Source: Streptomyces sp. ISL-10
GTDB lineage: Bacteria > Actinomycetota > Actinomycetes > Streptomycetales > Streptomycetaceae
Length of the DNA stretch: 64,000 nucleotides
Direction of reading: 5' to 3'
NCBI RefSeq assembly: GCF_018614575.1
Contig: NZ_JAGGOJ010000020.1
Coordinates: 62,001 to 126,000, forward strand
Shown here: one piece after another, positions 34,525 to 43,990 of the stretch
How the letters are laid out: every line of letters starts with the position of its first letter
How positions within the stretch are numbered: position 1 is the stretch's first letter
Made by a program: the position numbers and the translations under genes
Notes under the pieces: model-generated
The model's database searches: none
What the model was told of the DNA's origin: nothing
The model's input: only the letters and a program-made list of their open reading frames with translations

Positions 34525-37086
34525 CTAGTGCTCTGCGGGGCCTGCGCGGGTCGTGACCCGCAGCCGTGGTCCCGCTCCCGCCACCGCGATCGCCCCGTCC
34601 CGGTCTGTGCGCAGCACCATCGCTCCCTGGGCCCGCAGCATGCCGACGGTCCTCGGCGCAGGGTGACCGTACGGGTTGTCCCGGCCGCAGGAAATGAGTG
34701 CCAGTCTCGGGCGGATGCCGGCGAGCAGCCCTGGGTGCTGGTACGCCGAGCCGTGGTGGGCCACCTTGAGCACGTCCACCCTCGGAATCGCGGGATGCGC
34801 CCGCAGCAGGGCTTGCTGGGCGGGCGGTTCGAGGTCGCCGAGCAGCAGCAGCGACAGGCCACCGGCCGCGCGGACCAGCAGGGCGACGCTGGCGTCGTTC
34901 GGCCCCTGCGGTCTCGTGCCCTGCCGGTGGTCCGGCCACAGCACCTGCCAGTCGACGCCGCCGGTGCGGCGGTGCTCCCCCAGTGCCGCGTGCACGACCG
35001 GCACACCGGCCTCCGCGGCGACCCGCCGGACGAACGCGGCCTGCCCGGGCGGCTCCTGGAGTCCCGTCGTCTGAATGACTCCGATGCTCCGTCCCTTGAG
35101 CGCGCCGGGCAGGCCGGCGACATGGTCGGCGTGGAAGTGCGTGATCAGGAGCAGCGGAATCCTTGTCACGCCGAGGTCCCGCAGGCAGCGGTCCGCCAGT
35201 TCGGGGTCGGGGCCCGCGTCGATGACCACAGCCGTCCCGCCCCCGGCCGCGAGCACGGTGGCATCCCCCTGACCGACGTCGCACATCACGTAGTTCCACT
35301 CCGGCGGCGGCCAGCCGCTGATGACTCTGGTGAGCGGCGGCGGGCGCAGTACGACGAGGAGCACCAGCAGCGCGCACACCGCGCCGGCCAGGGGATGGCG
35401 CGGCAGGCGTCGGACCAGAAGCAGGAACACGGTCGTGACCGCCGCCAACAGCAGCCCGCCGGTCCAGCCGTCCGGCCACTCCGCGTCGGCGCCGGGCAGC
35501 GCCGCGCCGGTCCGGGCGACCTGGGCGATCCAACTGGCCGGCCACCCCGCGCAGCGGGCCAGCACTTCCGCGACCGGTATCACCAACGGCGCCGCCGCCA
35601 GCGCGGCGAAGCCCAGGATCGTGGCGGGCGCGACGGCGACTTCCGCAACGAGGTTGCAGGGGATCGCGACCAGGCTGACCCGGGCGGCGAACACCGCCAC
35701 CACGGGGCCGCACACTGCCTGAGCGGCGGCGGCCGCCGCGAATGCCTCGGCGAGCCGCGGCGGCACGCGCCGCCGCTGGAGTGCGGCGCTCCATCCGGGC
35801 GCGACGGTGAGCAACGCCCCCGTCGCCAGCACGGAAAGCACAAATCCGTAACTGCGCGCCAGCCATGGGTCGTACAGCACGAGCAGGAGCACGGCGGCGG
35901 CGAGCGCGGGGAGGAGCGATCTGCGGCGGCCCGTCCCGATGGCGAGCAGGGTGACGAGCCCGCAGGCCGCTGCCCGCAGCACGCTCGGCTCCGGCCTGCA
36001 CACCACGACGAAGGCGAGCGTGAGCGCTCCGCCCAGAAGGGCCGTGCCGCGCAGGGTGATGCCCAATCGTGGTGCCATGCCGCCCCGTTCGGCGAGCAGG
36101 GCCCGGCCCGGAGGACCGACCAGGAGGATGAGGACGATGGTGAGGTTGCTGCCCGATACAGCGAGCAGATGCGTCAGGTCCGTGGCCTCGAAAGCCTCGT
36201 GCAGGTCCTCCGGCACGCGGGAGGTGTCGCCGACGACCAGGCCGGGCAGCAGCGCCCGCGCGTCCGGCGCCAGGCCGTCGGACGCCTCGCGCAACCCGGC
36301 GCGCAGATCCCCGGCCAGGCGCTGAAGAGCCGTCGGCGGTCCGGTGATCCGAGGCGGGCCGGGGCCTTGCGTGTGCAGCACGGCGGCGATGCGGTCGTCC
36401 GGCCGGAGTGGCGGTACGAGGCGGCCCGTGAGCCGCAGCCGGGTGGAGGGGAGCAGCCGCTGCCACTCGGCGGCCGCTCGGCCGGCGGGGACCATCACCA
36501 GGATCGGTGTGCGCGTGTCGGTGGTGACAGCGCCGGGTCCCGTCACCCGCCTCGCCTCGGCGTTCAGCACCGTGGCTCCCGGTGCCAGCCGGTTGCCGAC
36601 GACCTTGGGGCGCACGGGTCTCGGGTCCGAGGTGACGGTCAGCTCCAGCGTGACGTGCGCACGCTGGTGGGCGAGGCCGGGTAGCGGGCCCCGCCGCAGA
36701 TCAGCGCTGTGCAGCCCAGCGGAGGCGGCCCCGGCGGCGGCGCACAGCAACACGGCCACGACAGCGGTGGCATTGAGCCGCAGGAGCGAGCCGCCCGCTT
36801 CGGGGACACGTGGCACAGGGCCGCTCGCCTCGGGGCCGTATGGCACCCCGGCACGGGCCCTGACCCGCCGTTGCGCGATCACCGCGAGCGCGATCGTGCC
36901 CGCGGCAACGAGACATGCGGCCACACCCGTTGCCGTCCACCGGCCCGGCGCGGCGACTGCGAGCGCTGCCGCGCCCCAGGCCGCCAGAGCGGGAAGGACG
37001 AGACGGAGGTCGGTGGGTCCCTCCGGCCGCGGGTCTGCCACGCCCAGCCGGTTCCCCGACGCGGCGTGGACGGTCGCGTATGTCAT
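34525..37086 (-). CDS. comEC: ComEC/Rec2-family DNA-uptake membrane protein
   Basis: 853 residues. Early DUF4131-like region, Competence core with about ten membrane helices (LLAVSGSNLTIVLILLVGP is the hallmark), then a C-terminal metallo-beta-lactamase domain starting near 640 with THFHADHVAG. Forms the channel for single-stranded DNA import in competent bacteria; natural competence is not established in Streptomyces, so its role here is open. Overlaps the comEA stop by 4 nt, an operon comEA-comEC. Confidence 0.92.
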   Translation of the reverse strand: MTYATVHAASGNRLGVADPRPEGPTDLRLVLPALAAWGAAALAVAAPGRWTATGVAACLVAAGTIALAVIAQRRVRARAGVPYGPEASGPVPRVPEAGGSLLRLNATAVVAVLLCAAAGAASAGLHSADLRRGPLPGLAHQRAHVTLELTVTSDPRPVRPKVVGNRLAPGATVLNAEARRVTGPGAVTTDTRTPILVMVPAGRAAAEWQRLLPSTRLRLTGRLVPPLRPDDRIAAVLHTQGPGPPRITGPPTALQRLAGDLRAGLREASDGLAPDARALLPGLVVGDTSRVPEDLHEAFEATDLTHLLAVSGSNLTIVLILLVGPPGRALLAERGGMAPRLGITLRGTALLGGALTLAFVVVCRPEPSVLRAAACGLVTLLAIGTGRRRSLLPALAAAVLLLVLYDPWLARSYGFVLSVLATGALLTVAPGWSAALQRRRVPPRLAEAFAAAAAAQAVCGPVVAVFAARVSLVAIPCNLVAEVAVAPATILGFAALAAAPLVIPVAEVLARCAGWPASWIAQVARTGAALPGADAEWPDGWTGGLLLAAVTTVFLLLVRRLPRHPLAGAVCALLVLLVVLRPPPLTRVISGWPPPEWNYVMCDVGQGDATVLAAGGGTAVVIDAGPDPELADRCLRDLGVTRIPLLLITHFHADHVAGLPGALKGRSIGVIQTTGLQEPPGQAAFVRRVAAEAGVPVVHAALGEHRRTGGVDWQVLWPDHRQGTRPQGPNDASVALLVRAAGGLSLLLLGDLEPPAQQALLRAHPAIPRVDVLKVAHHGSAYQHPGLLAGIRPRLALISCGRDNPYGHPAPRTVGMLRAQGAMVLRTDRDGAIAVAGAGPRLRVTTRAGPAEH

Positions 37087-38924
37087 GGCCGCACCCGGTT
37101 CTGCAGGTCCGCGAAGCGCCGGTCACCGATCCCGTTGACCTCGCGCAGTTCGTCGATCGAACGGAAGCCGCCGTGCCGGGTGCGGTGGTCGATGATGTGC
37201 TGGGCCAGTACCGGGCCGACGCCGGGCAGCGTCTCCAACTGCTCGGCAGTGGCCGTGTTGAGGCTGACCGGCCCGGCATCCGCCCCTGCGAGACCCGGGC
37301 CCGTCAGGCCGGACGGACCGGCTGCTCCGACAGGCGGTGGCCCTCCGACCACCACCTGCTCTCCGTCCATCAGCACACGTGCCCGGTTGAGGCCCGTCAG
37401 GTCCGTTCCTGCGGCGACTCCCCCGGCCGCCTCCAGAGCATCGGCCACCCGCGACCCGGCAGGCAGGCGCAGCACTCCCGGCCGACGGACCTTGCCGCTC
37501 ACGTCCACGACGATCCGGGCAGCCCGCCGTGCCTCGGGGAGCGGGGGCGCAACCGTCGACGGGACCGGTCCCGTCATGGGCTCCTCCGACAGCGGCTGCG
37601 CGGCTCCCTGCCGCACCACCTCCGGAGCCCGCACAGCCTGCGGCCGCCCTGCCCAGAAGTGCTGGGCGGCGAACAACGCAGCGGCAACGAGCACGACGGC
37701 GAGCGCCGCGAGCGTCCTCGGTTCCAGGCCACATCTCAGCTGCACCCACACGGGCAGCCGCTCCCGCAGCGCAAGGCCCCGCCACGGTGCCGTGCGCCGC
37801 GGCTCCCGCCCCGTGCCGGTGACGTCGGCGCGGCGCGGCACCCCGATGTCGGGTCCGCGCCCGCCTCCGTCCGCCGTCGCTGCCGTGTCCGCTCCCGGAC
37901 CGGGTCGCCTGACGCGGAGACCGCCCCCGTGGGCCGAGGCGCGCAGCTCCGCTGCTGCGGCACGGGATCCGTCGTCCAGAGGACGATACGCCGGGGCGCG
38001 GGAGGTGCCGGGCGCAAGCGAGGCGTCGAGGCGGGCCCGGATGTCATGGCTCGCCTGGGTCTCCTGGTTCGTCCGGGTGTCAATGCTCGGCCGAGTGCCA
38101 TGGCTCGACCCGGCGTCCTGGCCCGTCCGGGCCTCCTGCCTCGGCCGGGTGCCATGGGTCGGCCGTGTGTCATGTCTCGCGCCTGCGGAACGTGCCGCCT
38201 CCCGCCGGGCCGGCGGAGCTCCCGCAAACAGTGCGTCGGCCCTCCGGCGGAGGGCGTCGGCGGAGGGGGACGACGCCCGGCCGCGCCGGAGCCGCCCCGG
38301 CCGCAGAAGACCGGACTGCGCGGCAGCAGGCGGAGCGCCGGGCCTCGGGACAGCCCCGCCTCGGGCACTGAATCCCCCGGCCGCCGCCCGCAGATCGGCG
38401 TCAGGACTGGCACCCGCCACGGGATCGGCTCCGGCGAACGGCGGCGGGCTCGCCCCCGCTCCCGCTTCCCCACCCACGCCCGCCGTCGGCCCCACTCCGG
38501 CCGTTGGCGACACCCCCGCCACGGACGCCGGCCCCACACCCGAGCCCGAGCCCAGCCCCACCCCCACTCTCGCCACCGGGCCCGGCCTCGCACCCAGCCC
38601 CATCCCCGCCACCGAGCCCGCGCCCGTACCCCCTCCCGATCCTGCTCCCACCACCGCGCCCCAGCCCGCGCCCGTACCCCCTCCCGATCCCGGTCCCGAT
38701 CTCGCCGGTTGTCCCGAGCCGGGCCACGAAGCCTGCTCCAGGCGCCGGTTCACCGGGGGACCGTCCCCGACAACTGGGTCGGCTGCGGAGGTTCGCGCGT
38801 CGCCCCGTCCCACGGCACGGTGACGGCCCCTGGGGCCGAGGCGCAGGCGGCCTTGGTGCGTGCGTCCGTCCGAGGCCGGGGCACGGCCGGGTCCACTCGT
38901 TGCGGAGCGTGATCGAAGAGTCAT
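37083..38924 (-). CDS. comEA: ComEA-like protein with very long disordered N-terminus
   Basis: 613 residues from ATG at 38924 (an alternative ATG is 21 nt upstream; neither has a good ribosome-binding site). The C-terminal third is ordinary ComEA: membrane helix at about 402-424 (TLAALAVVLVAAALFAAQHFW), SLBB domain (VDVSGKVRRPGVLRLPAGSR) and helix-hairpin-helix DNA-binding domain (SLNTATAEQLETLPGVGPVLA). The first ~400 residues, presumably cytoplasmic, are Gly/Ala/Pro/Arg-rich with internal repeats (GSGGGTGAG twice; THGTRP-like units). A later start would be a shorter protein, but no clear site is seen. Confidence 0.8.
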   Translation of the reverse strand: MTLRSRSATSGPGRAPASDGRTHQGRLRLGPRGRHRAVGRGDARTSAADPVVGDGPPVNRRLEQASWPGSGQPARSGPGSGGGTGAGWGAVVGAGSGGGTGAGSVAGMGLGARPGPVARVGVGLGSGSGVGPASVAGVSPTAGVGPTAGVGGEAGAGASPPPFAGADPVAGASPDADLRAAAGGFSARGGAVPRPGAPPAAAQSGLLRPGRLRRGRASSPSADALRRRADALFAGAPPARREAARSAGARHDTRPTHGTRPRQEARTGQDAGSSHGTRPSIDTRTNQETQASHDIRARLDASLAPGTSRAPAYRPLDDGSRAAAAELRASAHGGGLRVRRPGPGADTAATADGGGRGPDIGVPRRADVTGTGREPRRTAPWRGLALRERLPVWVQLRCGLEPRTLAALAVVLVAAALFAAQHFWAGRPQAVRAPEVVRQGAAQPLSEEPMTGPVPSTVAPPLPEARRAARIVVDVSGKVRRPGVLRLPAGSRVADALEAAGGVAAGTDLTGLNRARVLMDGEQVVVGGPPPVGAAGPSGLTGPGLAGADAGPVSLNTATAEQLETLPGVGPVLAQHIIDHRTRHGGFRSIDELREVNGIGDRRFADLQNRVRP

Positions 38925-39058
38925 GCCACAGGACGGTAGGCACATGTGCCCGAATCTGCCGAGCAGGCCCAATTTCTGTGGACAACAAGCCCGTTGTGAA
39001 TATCTCCGCCACTCTCGCGAGTGAGAGGCTGCGCGACTACCCCGCCGCACCGGCCCCT

Positions 39059-39904
39059 TCAGCGAGCCGAGACCACAACTCCCAGCAGGCCGGGTCCGGT
39101 GTGCGCACCGATCACCGCACCGACCTCGCTCACATGGAGGTCCGCCAGTCCGAGAACCCGGTCGCGCAGCCGGTCCGCGAGGGCCGCCGCCCGCTCGGGC
39201 GCGGCGAGGTGATGGACCGCGATGTCCACTGGAGCCGTACCGGCCCGCTCCACGACGATCTCCTCCAGCCGGGCAATGGCCCGGGAGGCGGTCCGTACCC
39301 GTTCCAGCGGTTCGATCCGGCCCCCTTCGAGCTGGAGGAGCGGTTTCACGGCGAGCGCGGAGCCGAGCAGGGCCTGCGCGGCGCCGATCCGGCCACCGCG
39401 GCGCAGATAGTCGAGGGTGTCGACGTAGAAGTACGCGGAGGTTCCCCCGGCGCGCTTCTCGGCCGCCGCGGCGGCCTCGTCCAGGGAACCGCCCGCCTGC
39501 GCCGTCTCGGCGGCGGCCAGTGCGCAGAAGCCGAGCGCCATGGCGACCATTCCCGTATCGACGACCCGCACCGGCACGGGGGCATCCTTCGCCGCGAGCA
39601 CCGCCGCGTCGTAAGTCCCGGAGAACTCCGAGGACAGGTGCAGCGACACGATCGCGGTCGCACCGGTTTCGGCGATCGCCCGGTAGGTCTGCGCAAACGT
39701 TTCGGGACTGGGCCGGGACGTGGTCACCGGCCTGCGCTTCTGCAGCGCGAGGGCCAGCGAGCGGGCCGAGATCTCGGTGCCCTCCTGCAGCGCCTGATCG
39801 CCGAGCACGACGGTCAGGGGCACCGTGGTGATGCCGTGCCGCTCCATCATCGGTGGCGGCAGGTAGGCCGTTGAATCGGTGACGATAGCGACATGGCGGG
39901 ACAT
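39059..39904 (-). CDS. DegV family fatty-acid-binding protein
   Basis: 281 residues. The DegV opening HVAIVTDSTAYLPP, the TSRPSPETFAQTYRAIA ligand region and the IVSLHLSSEFSGTYDAA motif are clear. Family proteins bind one fatty acid and, in some bacteria, supply it to fatty acid kinase (FakB). The frame extends upstream little; TAACCT lies 7 nt before the ATG, compatible with leaderless transcription. Confidence 0.93.
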   Translation of the reverse strand: MSRHVAIVTDSTAYLPPPMMERHGITTVPLTVVLGDQALQEGTEISARSLALALQKRRPVTTSRPSPETFAQTYRAIAETGATAIVSLHLSSEFSGTYDAAVLAAKDAPVPVRVVDTGMVAMALGFCALAAAETAQAGGSLDEAAAAAEKRAGGTSAYFYVDTLDYLRRGGRIGAAQALLGSALAVKPLLQLEGGRIEPLERVRTASRAIARLEEIVVERAGTAPVDIAVHHLAAPERAAALADRLRDRVLGLADLHVSEVGAVIGAHTGPGLLGVVVSAR

Positions 39905-40015
39905 GAGCGGGAGGTTACCCGCAGGCGGGGCCGTGCGGCAGCCCGACCCCGCTCCGCGCTCCTCCGGGGCGCTCGGCAGACGGGTCCGAACGGCGGCGCG
40001 ACCGCTCTGCCCTGA

Positions 40016-40837
40016 TCAGTTGGTGGTCTCGGGGCGGGCGGACTTCTGCCAGGGATAGGCGGTCTGCTGCCGTGGATCCCGTGCCGTGATGGCCTGCGGC
40101 TGTCCCGGAGCGGACCGCTCCGATTCCTGCGCCGACAGCCCCGAGGGCTCTGAGGGCTCTGAGGGCTCTGAGAGCCCGGACGGACCCGACGGCTCCGCCC
40201 AGGACCGGTCGGCCGACCCGCCGGGCGTCGCGGAAGCCTGGGCCGACCACGGCGAGGGCTCCGCCGCCGGCGCCGCGTCCGGCTCCTGTGCGGACCAGTG
40301 CCTCAGCGCACCCGCCTCCATGTCGATCTGGGCGCTGAGCACGTCCAGATCGTCTTCGGCGAACTTCTGTGCGCGGTCCCTCGCCGCCCAGCGCAGCGAC
40401 TCCGCGGAGTGCGTGATCCTCTCGGTACGCTCCCGCAGGCCCGGCAGCAGCGAGGCCACCGTCGCCCGGTCGGGCTCGCGCTCCAGCCGCTTGAGCTCCG
40501 CGTCGAGTTCCTGCCCATGGGCGCTCAACCGGTGGAAAAGGGCCAGCGACTCGGAGAGCGACGCGTCCTCCGCCACACCCGCGTGCAGCGCTTCCTGGGT
40601 CGCCCGCATCGATGTGCGCAGGGCCAGCCGCAGCTGTGCCAGCTCGCCGGTCACACCGCCCTGTCCGTAGCTCCTCGCCCGCAGTGTGGTGTCCTCGACG
40701 GTGCGCCGGGCCTGGGTGACCGTGCGCTCGACCCCGCGCTTGGCCGCGCCCACGACCTTCACTGACACATAGACCCCCAATGCCACGAAGGCGAAGAAAA
40801 GCAGCGCCAGGATCGTGATTACGGCTCCGGCATCCAT
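40016..40837 (-). CDS. Membrane-anchored coiled-coil protein of unknown function
   Basis: 273 residues from ATG with GGAGGG at 5 nt. One N-terminal membrane helix (about 5-27, AVITILALLFFAFVALGVYV), then a long amphipathic helical stretch (about 35-190) likely to form coiled coil, then a Ser/Pro/Glu-rich tail with repeats (EPSEPSEPSG encoded by a 9-bp CTCTGAGGG repeat). Architecture suggests a cytoplasmic scaffold tethered to the membrane. No domain recognised; upstream of it is a divergent-free gap to leuS, which it follows on the same strand. Confidence 0.75.
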   Translation of the reverse strand: MDAGAVITILALLFFAFVALGVYVSVKVVGAAKRGVERTVTQARRTVEDTTLRARSYGQGGVTGELAQLRLALRTSMRATQEALHAGVAEDASLSESLALFHRLSAHGQELDAELKRLEREPDRATVASLLPGLRERTERITHSAESLRWAARDRAQKFAEDDLDVLSAQIDMEAGALRHWSAQEPDAAPAAEPSPWSAQASATPGGSADRSWAEPSGPSGLSEPSEPSEPSGLSAQESERSAPGQPQAITARDPRQQTAYPWQKSARPETTN

Positions 40838-40946
40838 GAACGCCCTCCGGCAATCGGTTCTGGTACTTCCCACCGTAAACGGAAAGGGCAGGTCGAGGGT
40901 TCCATCCAAACCCTCGACCTGCCCCTAGGGGAGACCCCCGGTCCTG

Positions 40947-43808
40947 TTACGCGGGAACGATGTTGACCAGCTTCGGCGCCCGCACGATGACCTTGCGGAT
41001 GCCCGCGCCGCCCAGCGCCGCCACGACAGCGTCTTCGCCCAGAGCCAGTGCCTCCAGGTCCGCGTCACTGATCGACGGGGACACCTCCAGCCGGGCCTTG
41101 ACCTTGCCCTTGATCTGCACGACGCAGGTCACGGTCTCGTCCACGACGTACGCCGGGTCCGCGACCGGGAAGGCGGCGTGCACGACCGAGCCGGTGTGGC
41201 CCAGCTTGTGCCACAGCTCCTCGGCGATGTGCGGGGCCAGCGGAGCGACCAGCAGCACCAGCCGCTCGGCGACCGAGCGCGACAGCGGACCAGCCGTCTT
41301 GGTCAGGTGGTTGTTCAGCTCGGTGATCTTGGCGATCGCCGTGTTGAACCGCATCGCCGCCAGGTCCTGGCCGGCGCCGTCGATCGCCTTGTGCAGGGCG
41401 CGCAGCGTGTCCGCGTCGATGTCGGCGTCCTCGGTGTCGACGACGGTGACCTCGCCTGTCGACTCGTCGACAATGTTGCGCCACAGGCGCTGCAGCAGCC
41501 GGTACTGACCGACGACAGCGCGGGTGTCCCACGGGCGCGAGACGTCCAGGGGGCCCATCGCCATCTCGTACAGCCGCAGGGTGTCCGCACCGTACTCGGC
41601 GCAGATCTCGTCGGGAGTGACCGCGTTCTTCAGGGACTTGCCCATCTTGCCCAGCTCGCGCTTGACGGGCTCGCCCTCGAAGAAGAACTTCCCGTCCCGC
41701 TCCTCGACGTCGGTGGCCGTCACCGGGAAGCCGCGGCTGTCCCGGTAGACGTACGCCTGGATCATGCCCTGGTTGTACAGCTTGTGGAACGGCTCGGCGG
41801 ACGAGATGTGCCCCAGGTCGAACAGCACCTTGGACCAGAACCGGGCGTACAGCAGGTGCAGTACGGCATGCTCGGCACCGCCGACGTACAGGTCGACGCC
41901 GCCGTGCGGCTGACCCTCGCGGGGGCCCATCCAGTACTGCTCGACGGCCGGGTCGACCAGTTTCGCGCTGTTGTCCGGGTCCAGGTAGCGCAGCTCGTAC
42001 CAGCACGAACCCGCCCAGTTGGGCATGGTGTTGGTCTCGCGGCGGTACTTCTTCGGACCGTCGCCCAGGTCCAGCGTCACATTGACCCAGTCCTCGTTGC
42101 GGGACAGGGGCGTCTCGGGCTGAGTGTCGGCGTCGTCGGGGTCGAAGGTGCGCGGCGAGTAGTCGTCGACCTCCGGCAGCTCCAGCGGCAGCATCGACTC
42201 GGGCAGGGCGTGCGCGACGCCGTCCTCGTCGTAGACGATGGGGAAAGGCTCGCCCCAGTAGCGCTGGCGGCTGAACAGCCAGTCACGCAGCCGGAAGTTG
42301 ATGGTCCCCTCGCCGATACCCTTGGCCACCAGCCACTCGATGATCCGGCTCTTGGCCTCGGCGACGTCCAGCCCGTTCAGCGAGATCTCGTCGTTGGCGG
42401 AGTTGATGGCCGTGCCCTGGCCGGTGAACGCCTCGCCCTCCCAGCCCTCGGGCGGCTGAACGGTGCGGACGATCGGCAGCTCGAAGGCCTCGGCGAACTC
42501 CCAGTCCCGCTCGTCCTGTCCCGGCACGGCCATGATCGCGCCGGTGCCGTAGCCCATCAGCACGTAGTCGGCGACGAACACGGGGATACGGGAGCCGGTG
42601 ACGGGGTTCAGCGCGTAGGCGCCGGTGAAGACACCCGTCTTGTCCTTGTGCTCGGTCTGCCGCTCGACGTCGCTCTTGGTCTGGGCCTGCTTGCGGTAGG
42701 CGGCGACGGCGTCGGCCGGAGTGGCCGCACCGCCGGTCCAGGACTTCTTGGCGTCCTCGGGCCACTCGGCGGGCAGGATCGAGTCGATCAGGCCGTGCTC
42801 GGGCGCCAGCACCATGTACGTCGCACCGAACAGGGTGTCGGGGCGAGTGGTGAAGACGGTGATCTTCGCGTCGGGACGGGAGTCGACGGAGAAGTCGACA
42901 CGGGCGCCCTCGGAGCGTCCGATCCAGTTGCGCTGCTGCAGCTTGATGGCCTCGGGCCAGTCCAGCGCGTCCAGGTCGTCCAGCAGCCGGTCGGCGTAGG
43001 CGGTGATGCGCATGTTCCACTGGCGCAGCTTGGCCTTGAAGACGGGGAAGTTGCCCCGCTCGGAGCGGCCGTCGGACGTCACTTCCTCGTTGGCCAGCAC
43101 GGTGCCCAGTCCGGGGCACCAGTTGACGGGCGCTTCGGAGGCGTACGCCAGGCGGTACTCGCCCAGGACGTCGGCGCGCTCCTTGGCGCTCAGGTCGCTC
43201 CACGCGCGCGTGCCGGGCACGGAACGCTCACCACTGGCGAACTGGGCGACCAGTTCGTCGATGGGGCGGGCCTTCTTCGCCTTGTCGTCGTACCAGGAGT
43301 TGAAGATCTGCAGGAAGATCCACTGGGTCCACTTGTAGTAGTCCGGGTCGATCGTGGCGAACGAGCGGCGCTTGTCGTGGCCCAGACCCAGCCGGCGCAG
43401 CTGGGCGGTCATGTTCTCGATGTTGGCCTCGGTGGACACCCGGGGGTGGGTGCCGGTCTGCACGGCGTACTGCTCCGCGGGCAGGCCGAAGGCGTCGAAG
43501 CCCAGGGTGTGCAGGACGTTGTGCCCGGTCATGCGCTGGTGGCGGGCGAAGACGTCGGTGGCGATGTAGCCCAGGGGATGGCCGACGTGCAGACCCGCAC
43601 CGGAGGGGTACGGGAACATGTCCATGATGAACTTCTTGGGGCGGGCGACCACGTCCGCGTCGCCGGCCAGAACACCGCTCGGGTTCGGCGCCTCGTAGGT
43701 CCCCTCGGCGTCCCAGAAGTCCTGCCAGCGTGCCTCGATGTCGGCTGCCATGGCAGCCGTATAACGATGCGGGGCTGCTGCCTCGGCAGCAGAAGTCATC
43801 TCGCTCAT
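40947..43808 (-). CDS. leuS: Leucyl-tRNA synthetase
   Basis: 953 residues from ATG at 43808 (AAGGA 2 nt upstream; a second ATG 9 nt later is possible). Class I motif HIGH is PYPSGAGLHVGHPLGYIATD near residue 73; KMSKS is KMGKSLKN near 721. The CP1 editing domain lies between (about 240-430). Charges tRNA-Leu. The 5' leader holds a leader peptide with three Leu codons and an intrinsic-terminator hairpin, indicating transcription attenuation by leucyl-tRNA supply. Confidence 0.97.
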   Translation of the reverse strand: MSEMTSAAEAAAPHRYTAAMAADIEARWQDFWDAEGTYEAPNPSGVLAGDADVVARPKKFIMDMFPYPSGAGLHVGHPLGYIATDVFARHQRMTGHNVLHTLGFDAFGLPAEQYAVQTGTHPRVSTEANIENMTAQLRRLGLGHDKRRSFATIDPDYYKWTQWIFLQIFNSWYDDKAKKARPIDELVAQFASGERSVPGTRAWSDLSAKERADVLGEYRLAYASEAPVNWCPGLGTVLANEEVTSDGRSERGNFPVFKAKLRQWNMRITAYADRLLDDLDALDWPEAIKLQQRNWIGRSEGARVDFSVDSRPDAKITVFTTRPDTLFGATYMVLAPEHGLIDSILPAEWPEDAKKSWTGGAATPADAVAAYRKQAQTKSDVERQTEHKDKTGVFTGAYALNPVTGSRIPVFVADYVLMGYGTGAIMAVPGQDERDWEFAEAFELPIVRTVQPPEGWEGEAFTGQGTAINSANDEISLNGLDVAEAKSRIIEWLVAKGIGEGTINFRLRDWLFSRQRYWGEPFPIVYDEDGVAHALPESMLPLELPEVDDYSPRTFDPDDADTQPETPLSRNEDWVNVTLDLGDGPKKYRRETNTMPNWAGSCWYELRYLDPDNSAKLVDPAVEQYWMGPREGQPHGGVDLYVGGAEHAVLHLLYARFWSKVLFDLGHISSAEPFHKLYNQGMIQAYVYRDSRGFPVTATDVEERDGKFFFEGEPVKRELGKMGKSLKNAVTPDEICAEYGADTLRLYEMAMGPLDVSRPWDTRAVVGQYRLLQRLWRNIVDESTGEVTVVDTEDADIDADTLRALHKAIDGAGQDLAAMRFNTAIAKITELNNHLTKTAGPLSRSVAERLVLLVAPLAPHIAEELWHKLGHTGSVVHAAFPVADPAYVVDETVTCVVQIKGKVKARLEVSPSISDADLEALALGEDAVVAALGGAGIRKVIVRAPKLVNIVPA

Positions 43809-43871
43809 GATCCTTAAAAGCTCCATCGATCGTCTCTGCCAGCTGCCGCTGATTCATCCGGTGACGAAATG

Positions 43872-43896
43872 AAAAATCCCCTCGCACAGGAGGGGA
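43872..43896 (-). terminator. Attenuator terminator in leuS leader
   Basis: Minus strand TCCCCTC - CTGTGC - GAGGGGA followed directly by TTTTT: 7-bp stem, 6-nt loop and U-tract, a canonical intrinsic terminator, 63 nt before the leuS ATG and inside its own leader. Confidence 0.8.
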
Positions 43897-43897
43897 C

Positions 43898-43949
43898 GCC
43901 GCGCCGATTCCGACGGGTTCTTTCATCCGCCGGGACTGATCAGCGCGGC
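43898..43949 (-). promoter_or_regulatory. Possible competing pairing in leuS leader
   Basis: GCCGCGC (43949-43943, within the leader peptide codons Glu-Pro-Arg) is complementary to GCGCGGC (43904-43898) just ahead of the terminator stem. A ribosome over the Leu codons or at the stop would change this pairing. Exact switch not derivable by eye. Confidence 0.4.
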
Positions 43950-43978
43950 TCGCTAAGCAGAAGGCGTACGGCACGCAT
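43940..43978 (-). CDS. leuL: leuS leader peptide MRAVRLLLSEPR
   Basis: 12-residue reading frame: ATG, then Arg-Ala-Val-Arg, three Leu codons CTT-CTG-CTT, Ser-Glu-Pro-Arg and TGA. CTT is rare in such high-GC genes, so two of three Leu codons are ones expected to translate slowly. It precedes the intrinsic terminator (43872-43896) in the leuS leader. A TACCCT box ends exactly 6 nt before the ATG, so the peptide is probably translated from a leaderless transcript. Leucine-rich leader peptides control leu genes elsewhere; symbol leuL used by analogy. Confidence 0.75.
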   Translation of the reverse strand: MRAVRLLLSEPR

Positions 43979-43984
43979 GGCGTC

Positions 43985-43990
43985 AGGGTA
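43985..43990 (-). promoter_or_regulatory. -10 box for leuS leader transcript
   Basis: TACCCT on the minus strand, 6 nt (GACGCC) before the leader-peptide ATG. No convincing -35. Confidence 0.55.

Noticed and set aside
34525..38924. Complete competence operon
   Set aside because: Only comEA and comEC are present; no pilus or helicase genes nearby.
43860..43980. T-box riboswitch upstream of leuS
   Set aside because: No T-box consensus or specifier loop seen; the leader peptide plus terminator fits ribosome-dependent attenuation better.
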